From CAWGQN01 sp963824885 (GTDB taxonomy: Bacteria; Actinomycetota; Actinomycetes; Actinomycetales; Microbacteriaceae): a stretch of DNA of 64,000 nt. Each line of letters begins with the position of its first letter. Within the stretch, counting starts at the first letter, position 1. The translations under genes and the position numbers were made by a program. Under the pieces are notes generated by a model. That model was given only the letters and a program-made list of their open reading frames with translations, ran no database searches and was not told where the DNA came from. The stretch spans positions 186,001-250,000 of the forward strand of contig CAWGQN010000010.1 of the NCBI GenBank assembly GCA_963824885.1, read 5' to 3'. Below are positions 1-6,850 of this stretch, in pieces.

Positions 1-1448
1 CCATCGGCGAGTTTGATAGACCCCCACGATTCGATTTGCCGCGACCACGCACCCTGCTGCTGCGTACTGTAGCCAAGCGCCTTCGCCATGTCCCGAACCG
101 CGAACTTCGGACGATACGTAATCACGTTGGCGACTTGGGCCGCGTTGTGGCGGCCATAGCGACCGTAGACATACTGAATAACCTCCTCTCGGCGGTCGGA
201 ATCGATGTCGACATCGATATCGGGTTCTTCTTCGCGCATGCTCGAGAGGAATCGTTCGAACGGCAAGTTGTAGGCAATCGAGTCAACCGCGGTGATGCCG
301 AGCAAGTAGCACACCGCCGAATTCGCGGCAGACCCTCGCCCCTGGCACAGAATTCCCCGACCTCGTGCAAACTCGACGATGTCGTGCACGATCAAAAAAT
401 AACCGGGAAAATCTTTGTCTTCGATTACGGCGAGTTCGCGTGCGATGCGTTCGCGGTCCGTGTGCGACAGTCCGGGATATTTGCGCGGAACCTGCGCCCA
501 AACGAGTTCGCGCAACCAGCTCATTGGGGTGTGCGGCTCGGGAACATTCTGGCGGGGAAGACCGGGCCGAACGAGGCGCAACCGAAACGAGAGGTCGTCG
601 GCAATATCGACCGTGTGTTCGAGTGCACCGGGATAGCGCGCGAATCGAGCGGCCATTTCGGCGCCCGAGCGCACGTGCGCGTGACCGGATGCGGGCAACC
701 ATCCGTCGATTTCGTCGAGGCTGCGGTGCGCGCGCACCGCCGCGAGCGCCGTCGCGAGTCCGTGCTGCGCGCGAGTCGCGTAGTGCACGTTATTGGTTGC
801 GACGACGGGCACCCTCCGACGCGCAGCAATGTCGGCAAGCACGTCATTGCGGGTAGTGTCGAGCGGATCGCCGTGATCGACGAGTTCAACGACCACATTG
901 TCTCGACCAAAGAGGTCGACGAGCCGGTCAACCTCGCGCGTGGCCGCAATCATTCGGTCTCCTTCGTTTGCCGCGCCGACGGGTGCCACACGGTCGAGAG
1001 CCTGGCGCACGCTGCCCTTGCGGCATCCGGTGAGAACGAGCCAGTTTCCGTTGGCGCGCGCGGCGAGGTCGGCAAGGTCGTAAACGGGACGACCCTTTTG
1101 CGCTCCAGCGAACTGCGCCGCCGTAATGGCCCCGGAGAGGCTGTGATACCCGTCACCCCCTCGAGCAAGCACGACAAGGTGACTGCCCTCGGGGTCGGCT
1201 TCGCCGTTTTGCGGCGTGGTAAGACCGAGAGAAAGCTCGGCACCAAAAACCGTGACAAGAGTGGGAAATTCTTCAGCAGCTTCGGCAAACCGCACGGCAC
1301 CATAGAAACCGTCGTGATCCGTGAGCGCGAGACCGTGAAGACCGAGGCGCGATGCCTCGGCAACAAGCTGTTCCGGATGGCTCGCACCGTCGAGAAAACT
1401 GAAGTTCGAGTGCGCGTGCAGTTCGGCGTACGGAACAATCGACTCCAT
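1..1448 (-). CDS. dnaE2: error-prone DNA polymerase DnaE2, N-terminal part (cut by left window edge)
   Basis: C-family polymerase used for lesion bypass and SOS mutagenesis together with ImuA' and ImuB. About 482 N-terminal residues are visible; the gene continues beyond base 1. It begins MESIVPYAELHAHSNFSFL, with the PHP-domain metal-site pattern HAHSNFS, then ALTDHDGFYG. The polymerase acidic motif EPDIDVDIDSD lies near residue 405-415. The ATG at 1446-1448 overlaps the TAA stop of imuB by one base (TAATG), so the two are translationally coupled. It is distinct from the replicative DnaE at 49.9-53.4 kb, which starts with a VHLHVHSEYSMLDG-type PHP motif. It lies in the LexA-controlled operon starting at 3525. 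Confidence 0.93.
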   Translation of the reverse strand, partial: MESIVPYAELHAHSNFSFLDGASHPEQLVAEASRLGLHGLALTDHDGFYGAVRFAEAAEEFPTLVTVFGAELSLGLTTPQNGEADPEGSHLVVLARGGDGYHSLSGAITAAQFAGAQKGRPVYDLADLAARANGNWLVLTGCRKGSVRQALDRVAPVGAANEGDRMIAATREVDRLVDLFGRDNVVVELVDHGDPLDTTRNDVLADIAARRRVPVVATNNVHYATRAQHGLATALAAVRAHRSLDEIDGWLPASGHAHVRSGAEMAARFARYPGALEHTVDIADDLSFRLRLVRPGLPRQNVPEPHTPMSWLRELVWAQVPRKYPGLSHTDRERIARELAVIEDKDFPGYFLIVHDIVEFARGRGILCQGRGSAANSAVCYLLGITAVDSIAYNLPFERFLSSMREEEPDIDVDIDSDRREEVIQYVYGRYGRHNAAQVANVITYRPKFAVRDMAKALGYSTQQQGAWSRQIESWGSIKLAD

Positions 1449-2911
1449 TAGTCGTACCGCGCTTCGGCCCACCACCGGTCACGGTTCAGCACGAGCAGCC
1501 ACGCGCTGCCGTCACCGTCGACGAGTTGAATCCGATTAATGGTGCGCACGCGGGCCACATCCCACCAGTGTTCGTGGACGGGCCACGGACCCGACCACGC
1601 GGTGATCGCGCGAGCTTCGCTCGTCACCGTGGTCGGCGCAAACCGAGCGGGTTCGCAATCGAACGCACCGCGATCATCAAGCCCGACGGGAGAGCCGCCC
1701 GTATCGAGCACGGTCACCCCGAACGGCGACCGAAACACCGTGGCCGGCAACGGGGGAGGCAATTGTCCCGGCCACGGTCGCGCACGTGCCACGTCGAGTT
1801 CTTTCCGCACACCGGGGAGGTTTTCGCCCCACGGCACGAGAACCCCTCGCTCGGCGAGCATGCGACCACCCCCGATCACGGCCGTGAGTACGGCTTCGTA
1901 ACCGAGCATGCTTTGCACGCGCGCGAGACCGTGGTGAACGCGCTCGTCAGGACCACTGCCCCACAGTCCCTCCTCGTGATTGCTCATTGCGTCACTAGTC
2001 ACTGGCGAGACCGCCACGTGAGCGACGCCCGATACCAGAGAGCCGCCGATTGCATCGGCGCCGCGCAATTGCCATCTCACTCGGTCGAGCACGTCAGCGG
2101 CAGTAAACCAGCGCGGATGCAACCACGTTCGGTCGATTGTCTCCCCGCGCTCGGCGCGTATCTCGATGCGAATCGCCGTAGTGACGAGTTTTTCCGCGGT
2201 GAGGTCGGCAATGAAATGCTCGGCGGTCGCGCGAAAACCAGATGCAACATTCTCAACACTGTCAAGGGCCGGCTCAAAATCGACCGCTACGTCACGGTTT
2301 TTCGGCGGAATACGCACAGCGATCTGTCGCTCGTCGAGTCCGCTTGCGCACGCGTGCGCGCGCTCTCCCGCCGCACCGAATCGCGCGTGCACGTCACTCA
2401 CGGGAAGCGCGGCGAACGCGCCGAGTGTATGCACACCGAGTCGAAGCAGCAGGGTCACGAGTGGAAGATCATCGAGCACAGTAATCGGCAAAGGGGCAAG
2501 AAATCTCGGAGTACGGGTGGGTGCGACGACCCCGATCCTGGCGGCAGTCTTTCGATCATCTGACCGTGCAGCATCTTTCTCGTCGTTATCCGATTCGCGA
2601 GTGACGAGCAAGCGAGCAGCCTGTTCGGCTGCGAAGATTCCGTCTGCGATACCAACCCGGGCGGTGGAAATTCCGAGCGCTCCGAGACACTCAAGAACGG
2701 CGCGCGCCGCGTCTTTTTCACCCCCGTAATAGCGGGTCGGGCCGCGCGCGCGAATCGCACATAGCCCGGGTCTCACGGGCTGAACCCCGGGCATGAGTTG
2801 CTCGATTGCCTCAATGACGGTCTCGAAACCCGCATCGATTGGCCAGTCTGGGCACCACACGACGAGCACTCTCGTGAGTGTCGGGGAGCGAGCGCGACTC
2901 ACGCTTGTCAT
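1448..2911 (-). CDS. imuB: ImuB, catalytically inactive Y-family polymerase-like mutasome protein
   Basis: 487 residues. In the mutasome ImuB is the adaptor that links DnaE2 to the sliding clamp. The N-terminus VLVVWCPDWPIDAGFE is the ImuB form of the Y-family palm start, where active polymerases have acidic metal ligands. GPTRYYGGEKDAAR and the finger/little-finger regions follow. EEGLWGSGPD near residue 310 sits where homologues carry a clamp-binding QxxLW-type motif (inference). The start was set at ATG 2909-2911 because it overlaps the TGA of imuA' (ATGA); a longer reading to 3028 would overlap imuA' by 121 bases and adds only low-complexity sequence. Family knowledge: ImuB lacks polymerase activity. 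Confidence 0.9.
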   Translation of the reverse strand: MTSVSRARSPTLTRVLVVWCPDWPIDAGFETVIEAIEQLMPGVQPVRPGLCAIRARGPTRYYGGEKDAARAVLECLGALGISTARVGIADGIFAAEQAARLLVTRESDNDEKDAARSDDRKTAARIGVVAPTRTPRFLAPLPITVLDDLPLVTLLLRLGVHTLGAFAALPVSDVHARFGAAGERAHACASGLDERQIAVRIPPKNRDVAVDFEPALDSVENVASGFRATAEHFIADLTAEKLVTTAIRIEIRAERGETIDRTWLHPRWFTAADVLDRVRWQLRGADAIGGSLVSGVAHVAVSPVTSDAMSNHEEGLWGSGPDERVHHGLARVQSMLGYEAVLTAVIGGGRMLAERGVLVPWGENLPGVRKELDVARARPWPGQLPPPLPATVFRSPFGVTVLDTGGSPVGLDDRGAFDCEPARFAPTTVTSEARAITAWSGPWPVHEHWWDVARVRTINRIQLVDGDGSAWLLVLNRDRWWAEARYD

Positions 2912-3525
2912 ACCTCGGGAAGCCACAGAGTCTGTGTACGTGGACGCCCCTCGATCATTCGCCCCGTCACGCTCACGGTCATTTGACGTGCCGAAAGGTA
3001 GCCGTGCCCGTGCCCGATACCGCGCCACGTGCTGCCCACAACCCGCAGTCTCGCCTCACTGTGTGGCCACGATCCGAGCACGATGAGTGTTGATCCTCGC
3101 TGCCGAAGTCTCGCAACAAGACGGGAAACGTCGCCGGCGCTCACCCGCACCGAGGGGCGTGTGACAACGACTTTGAGCACGTCTGTCAGGGCAGCGATCA
3201 CGGTCAGCCACCGATTGCGCGGGTGCGGAACCAATACGAAACGGTCGAGTTCGATCCCGAAGCGGGCGGCCGCCTCGACGCCAATATCGGGCACCCCCAC
3301 GGCTCCACACCACGCACCCGCCGCGCTCGCGCCGACGACGAGTGCCACAGCGATCGCGGTTGACTTCTCGTCGACTGAGTAGACGGCACCCTCGGTAAGC
3401 GAACCCCCTGGCAAAAGATTTTCAAAAAGGGGGAGAGTGGGAATGCGTGCGTCACTATTCAGGGCACCCGCATTCACGACGCTCGTCGTGTCGGCGTCAC
3501 AACGGGAGGATGAAGTAAGCAACAC
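2908..3525 (-). CDS. ImuA'-like (RecA-related) mutasome protein
   Basis: 205 residues, first gene of the imuA'-imuB-dnaE2 cassette. The protein has the short actinobacterial ImuA' layout: LPLFENLLPGGSLTEGAVYSV as a degraded RecA-fold beginning, a hydrophobic IAVALVVGASAAGAWCGAVG stretch, then RNRWLTVIAALTDVLKVVV and VSRLVARLRQRGSTLIVLGS. No intact Walker A is visible, as expected for this family. The start is GTG at 3523-3525. No Shine-Dalgarno precedes it; the -10 hexamer ends 5 bases upstream, so the transcript is probably leaderless. Expression should be DNA-damage induced through the LexA box at 3536-3551. Confidence 0.82.
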   Translation of the reverse strand: MLLTSSSRCDADTTSVVNAGALNSDARIPTLPLFENLLPGGSLTEGAVYSVDEKSTAIAVALVVGASAAGAWCGAVGVPDIGVEAAARFGIELDRFVLVPHPRNRWLTVIAALTDVLKVVVTRPSVRVSAGDVSRLVARLRQRGSTLIVLGSWPHSEARLRVVGSTWRGIGHGHGYLSARQMTVSVTGRMIEGRPRTQTLWLPEV

Positions 3526-3530
3526 TAACT

Positions 3531-3560
3531 AATAGTCGAACATGTGTTCGAATAAGTCAA
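3531..3560 (-). promoter_or_regulatory. SOS promoter of imuA'-imuB-dnaE2
   Basis: On the minus strand: TTGACT (3560-3555), an 18-base spacer holding most of the LexA box, then ACTATT (3536-3531). The GTG start begins 5 bases after the -10, so a normal transcription start would coincide with the start codon. Confidence 0.65.
3536..3551 (-). promoter_or_regulatory. LexA (SOS) box
   Basis: TCGAACATGTGTTCGA matches the actinobacterial/Gram-positive LexA operator (GAAC-N4-GTTC, with flanking TC/GA) at every defined position. It lies 10 bases before the GTG of imuA' and inside the spacer of the predicted promoter, where LexA would block polymerase. Confidence 0.9.
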
Positions 3561-3645
3561 AGTGCTGCGAGAGGACGACTGTGGTGAGACCCCACGATCA
3601 GTGCCCACTGGGACAACGGGCTAGATTAACCCCCTCGGCGCATTG

Positions 3646-3656
3646 TGCTATATAGT
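3646..3656 (+). promoter_or_regulatory. possible extended -10 promoter of the T-domain-like gene
   Basis: TGCTATATAGT has an extended -10 TG plus a TATATA/TATAGT hexamer, about 60 bases before the GTG at 3715. No convincing -35 is seen. Confidence 0.4.
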
Positions 3657-3714
3657 CACAAAAAAGTCTATTCCAACTGTTCAAAATCACCCGAAAACGA
3701 GCATGGAGCAGGTC

Positions 3715-4971
3715 GTGAACCCGAATCACAAAAAATCTTCATCATCACGGTGGGTCGCCTTCGTCACCACTACTATTTCCACCCTGGCGATCCTCACCGC
3801 GTCACTCGTCGCAGCACCCCCTGCAGCGGTCGCGGGAGAATTCCCAGAAGTCCTCGCACCCTCTATCGCACGAGAAAATCAGAAGACTCTCGATACTGCC
3901 AGGGTACAAAGCAAAGCTCAGACGCTTCAGCAAGAGATTCTGGCTGATAAGGCCTTTATGAAAACTCTTCCGGAACGGACCGACAAACCGATGAGCGCGG
4001 CAAATATCGATAAGACGAACTCCCTGCTGAAAACGAAAATTTCTTCGATGCGCGACGGAGGCAAGACAGCGACCGGCGTTGTGGGCCTGGGAGCAGCCCT
4101 CAACGCAGCAATGCAATCTTATCGGAGTGGGGATCGAGAAGAGAACGCCAAAACCTTAGGTCGCCTCATTCCCGTTGTGTCAAACGGGCTTGGTATTGCC
4201 GACGGCGTTCATAGCAAAGACCCTGAGCCCATCGTCGTGAACACAATCGCACTGGGCGCTATGCTCGTCGCTGTAGCGTTCCCCGCGGCCGGTGAATTCG
4301 TCTTTCTCGGCCTTACCGCATACACGATCATCAAGGGCATTATCGCCTGGTGGAACTCAACTGACGCAGACGAAAGGGGATGCGTCATCGGTTCCTTTTT
4401 CTTGACCTACTTCTATGCTGCAGTCCAACCACACTGCACTCAATACTACAAAAAATGGTATGAGGAGACCAAAAATTTCGTTACAGGTCTTTTCGCTCAG
4501 AAAGGCAGTTTTGTAGCCAATCAAGACGACGGCGGAAAACACCTATTGGAATCCTGGGCCCAACACGGAGGACCCGAGCCGTGGAGAATTACGCGCTTAC
4601 CGGAACCAACACCGGACGGCCTAAGAGCCAAGGCTTCTGCGGCCAAGGCCGCTGCCGACAGGGCCGCTACCGCGCAAGCCGCCGCTGCCAAAGCCGCTAC
4701 CGCGCGAACCACCGCTGCCGAGCACGCTGCTGACATGGCCCACGGTGCCCATGCCGCTAGAATCAAAGCCGCTTTTTTTACCAAGGACGCTACTGCCTAT
4801 AACGCTGCGATCAAGGACGCTCATCTCTATGATGCTGCCGTGAAAGACGCCACGGCTGCTTATAACGCGGCCGTCAAAGATGCCGCCGCAAAAGCTGCAG
4901 TCGCAAAGGACGCCGCGGCACAAGCCGCTGTTGCGAAAGACGCGGCCGCAAAGGACGCCGCTGGGACGTAG
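3715..4971 (+). CDS. secreted protein with a diphtheria-toxin T-domain-like segment and an Ala-rich tail
   Basis: 418 residues from GTG 3715, chosen because GGAG lies 6 bases upstream; in-frame alternatives at 3643 and 3703 lack this. Residues 1-40 are a signal peptide: NPNHKKSSSSR basic start, hydrophobic core, AVA-GE cleavage site. Residues ~96-216 resemble the translocation domain of diphtheria toxin. GLGIADGVH is followed by IALGAMLVAVAFPAAGEFVF and LGLTAYTIIKGIIAWW, matching the toxin's GIADG, IALSSLMVAQAIPLVGELV and IGFAAY hallmarks. This gives a two-helix hydrophobic hairpin with a glutamate in the loop (about residue 194), where the toxin has Glu349; the toxin's Asp352 is replaced by Phe. 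Cys 223 and 241 could pair. No ADP-ribosyltransferase domain is present. From ~305 on the chain is Ala/Lys/Asp-rich with repeated AKDAA units. Function unknown; membrane insertion is an inference. Base use is visibly more AT-rich than its neighbours. Confidence 0.75.
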   Translation: MNPNHKKSSSSRWVAFVTTTISTLAILTASLVAAPPAAVAGEFPEVLAPSIARENQKTLDTARVQSKAQTLQQEILADKAFMKTLPERTDKPMSAANIDKTNSLLKTKISSMRDGGKTATGVVGLGAALNAAMQSYRSGDREENAKTLGRLIPVVSNGLGIADGVHSKDPEPIVVNTIALGAMLVAVAFPAAGEFVFLGLTAYTIIKGIIAWWNSTDADERGCVIGSFFLTYFYAAVQPHCTQYYKKWYEETKNFVTGLFAQKGSFVANQDDGGKHLLESWAQHGGPEPWRITRLPEPTPDGLRAKASAAKAAADRAATAQAAAAKAATARTTAAEHAADMAHGAHAARIKAAFFTKDATAYNAAIKDAHLYDAAVKDATAAYNAAVKDAAAKAAVAKDAAAQAAVAKDAAAKDAAGT

Positions 4972-5113
4972 AAGGTACCGCACCAAATCGTCTGAAGAAG
5001 CAACCGCGCAGTCAGCGTGGAACACCGTTGATGAGCGACACGGTCCGGAAAAAGACGGAAGAAATTGTGGTTTTTTCTCTTGCCCTGATACCCAGCTCGG
5101 TGCCACGATATTT

Positions 5114-5152
5114 GTCGAGGGGCCACCCTCTGTGTGAGGGGTGGCCCCGACA
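5114..5152. terminator. strong hairpin, probable terminator
   Basis: GGGGCCACCC (5119-5128) pairs perfectly with GGGTGGCCCC (5139-5148). The stem is extended outward by TGTC/GACA around a two-base bulge. It lies between the T-domain-like gene and the VapA-like gene. No clear U-tract follows on either strand. Confidence 0.7.
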
Positions 5153-5243
5153 GAAAAATGGCTACTCCTGATTTACCGGTACTTGTGCGCTCAATCCAGT
5201 AGGTCGGAAAGAGCGAGCTTCGAGAATATCAGGGGAACCAGGC

Positions 5244-5729
5244 ATGAAAAATTTCGTCCGGGCCATTTCGACGGGCACCGTGATTTGTCTTATTACCGGA
5301 GTCGCGGGGTTCGTGGCAGTGCCTGCCACCGCTCAATCGACTTCGTCTGATCGGCAACAAACGGCCACGTACCCTGCAGAGTGTTCGCTCACGAGCGCCG
5401 ACGATAAAATTGCTGTCCCGTCCGTCATGGGCGGTTTCATTGGGGGCGGCATTTTCTATGTGCATATCAACCTCAAAACCCACGGGTGGAAGTTCCGCGG
5501 CGACGGCGGCGGGCTCTTTAATATTGGGATCGGTTATCTGACCGGAACGATCATCACGAGCGACTGGAGTCGCTTGACTCGCGATACCGTGTCGTTCCAG
5601 GTCGTTGCGACACCCGTGTACGTGACGGTCACGTTCCTCGACAGAAACTCGAACTCACTAGGGCATCTCCACAGTGCGGCGGTCTCTTCTATGACCGGTG
5701 TCGGCGGCGGGCGCGGGTCGTGGTTCTAG
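5244..5729 (+). CDS. VapA-like (Rhodococcus virulence-associated protein family) secreted protein
   Basis: 161 residues. AGGGGA lies 7 bases before the ATG. Residues 1-30 form a signal peptide (hydrophobic ICLITGVAGFVAVPATA, cleaved after ATA). The region from ~55 to the end is Gly-rich and beta-rich, and its C-terminal half has the hallmarks of Rhodococcus hoagii (equi) Vap proteins: a G..GTI-TSDWSRLTRDTVSFQ segment, then TPVYVTVTFLD, LGHLHSAAVSS and the end GVGGGRGSW. VapA ends in nearly the same pattern (TSDLxRLYxDTVSFQ ... LNxNFFD ... LGH ... GVGGGSGSW, from memory). The family forms a small beta-barrel, and VapA itself acts on phagosomal membranes. Here the disordered N-terminal extension is short. 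The gene sits 3' of the T-domain-like gene, separated by a hairpin. The fold call is fairly secure; a virulence role is not shown. Confidence 0.78.
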   Translation: MKNFVRAISTGTVICLITGVAGFVAVPATAQSTSSDRQQTATYPAECSLTSADDKIAVPSVMGGFIGGGIFYVHINLKTHGWKFRGDGGGLFNIGIGYLTGTIITSDWSRLTRDTVSFQVVATPVYVTVTFLDRNSNSLGHLHSAAVSSMTGVGGGRGSWF

Positions 5730-5735
5730 GAATCT

Positions 5736-5817
5736 CAGGGTGAATTTTTACTGCGCGAGCGTCAATCGTGTAACACTTTTGAGTCACAGTGTTCGATTCC
5801 CGGTTTTACTCACCCTG
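5736..5817. other. nested inverted repeats: candidate structured RNA or terminator region after the VapA-like gene
   Basis: Outer arms CAGGGTGA (5736-5743) and TCACCCTG (5810-5817) enclose AATCG (5764-5768)/CGATT (5794-5798) and AACACT (5772-5777)/AGTGTT (5788-5793). The inner two stems stack with a 3-base bulge. The element begins 7 bases after the VapA-like stop. Confidence 0.45.
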
Positions 5818-5856
5818 TCCACTCCTTCAAACACCATCGCAGAGAGATAATTGCCC

Positions 5857-6729
5857 GTGCTTATTCATCGACTACCCTCCATCGCTCCCGTCGTTATCAC
5901 CAGTGTGCTCGTGCTTTCAGGGTGCGCGACGGGGAACAACTCGAGCGGAGCCGTGGAAGAACATGACCGCGGAGGCATCAAGAGGGTAACGAACGAGTCG
6001 CAGGTAACCCGACCAATTGACGCTCATCTGCCCGGTTCTCGCGAGTTGCTTCAAATCAGGCAGGTTCACGATCAGGCACTCAATGAGTGCCTGGCCGAAA
6101 AGGGCGTCACCCCTAAAAAAGACGCGAACCCGCCGGATCTCGCGGCATCCGTCAACGCCGACATCCGAAGGAGAGCGACCAGAGCAACCCTCTGGGGATT
6201 TTTCGACACGACCAACGCAGCCCAGCACGGCTACGCGTTTCCGGCAGCAACGGGACCAGACAGTAGTACTCTGCCCGCGAAAGACTACTTCGACTCGTAC
6301 GAACCCGCCATTATTCTTGAGTGCATCCAAAATGCGCAGAGCAGTTTGCCGGATAGTGCCAAATCAGAGGAAGATACGTCTGCCAGGGTTCTCCCCGATG
6401 GCGGGCCAACCGTTCCATTCGACGACAGCCGCTACGTCGCCGCCGTCACAGAATGGAGTACGTGCATGAAAGAACGCGGATTCAACTACCTCAGTCCCTT
6501 CGCCGCGCTGTATGACGACCGGTGGCCACGCGCCGAGGTCGCCGACGCACAACAAATCGCGACCGCCACCGCGGACGTCGAGTGCAAAATATCCACCAAT
6601 CTCGTCGGAATCGCACTCGCGATCCAAACCGAACACGACCAGAACTACATCGACACCCACCAAGAAGCGCTCGCCCAATTTCGAAGCGACCTCGACACCT
6701 ACCTTCGCAATGCAACAACTAAAAACTGA
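5857..6729 (+). CDS. hypothetical secreted lipoprotein
   Basis: 290 residues from GTG 5857; a TTG at 5851 is equally placed relative to the GAGAG upstream. The N-terminus is a lipoprotein signal, PVVITSVLVLSGCATG, with lipobox LSGC. The mature part has no family I recognise. It contains four further cysteines, in CLAEKG, LECIQNAQ, STCMKERGF and VECKIS. Regularly spaced cysteines of this kind, with a CMKERGFNY segment, recur in uncharacterised actinobacterial lipoproteins. It is the last gene of the secreted-protein islet and is followed by a small hairpin at 6745. Probably anchored to the outer face of the membrane. Confidence 0.75.
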   Translation: MLIHRLPSIAPVVITSVLVLSGCATGNNSSGAVEEHDRGGIKRVTNESQVTRPIDAHLPGSRELLQIRQVHDQALNECLAEKGVTPKKDANPPDLAASVNADIRRRATRATLWGFFDTTNAAQHGYAFPAATGPDSSTLPAKDYFDSYEPAIILECIQNAQSSLPDSAKSEEDTSARVLPDGGPTVPFDDSRYVAAVTEWSTCMKERGFNYLSPFAALYDDRWPRAEVADAQQIATATADVECKISTNLVGIALAIQTEHDQNYIDTHQEALAQFRSDLDTYLRNATTKN

Positions 6730-6744
6730 CCCCGGCCCCGCGTC

Positions 6745-6758
6745 ACCGTGAGACACGG
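6745..6758. repeat. short intergenic hairpin, copy 1
   Basis: ACCGTGAGACACGG: CCGTG/CACGG stem around AGA, 15 bases after the lipoprotein stop. The identical 14-mer occurs at 38321-38334, again in a gap after a gene end. Confidence 0.5.
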
Positions 6759-6850
6759 GGGTCACACGAGGGAGTATGCCCGACGAACCCGCAGTCTGCC
6801 GTCGGGTAGTGTAGGGCGCGCACGACAGTTCGCGTAATTTCGGAGACCGC

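Noticed and set aside
36..1451. Long plus-strand open frame opposite dnaE2
   Set aside because: Shadow of the dnaE2 minus-strand coding sequence; no domain resemblance and Arg/Ala/Val-rich antisense composition.
5031..5171. 47-codon frame (starts MSDTVRKKTEE) after the T-domain-like gene
   Set aside because: It runs through the terminator hairpin and lacks a ribosome site.
5785..5815. T-arm-like GTTCGATTCCCGG resembling a tRNA 3' half
   Set aside because: The bases flanking the loop do not pair as a T stem and no acceptor or anticodon arm can be built; it is explained by the nested inverted repeats.
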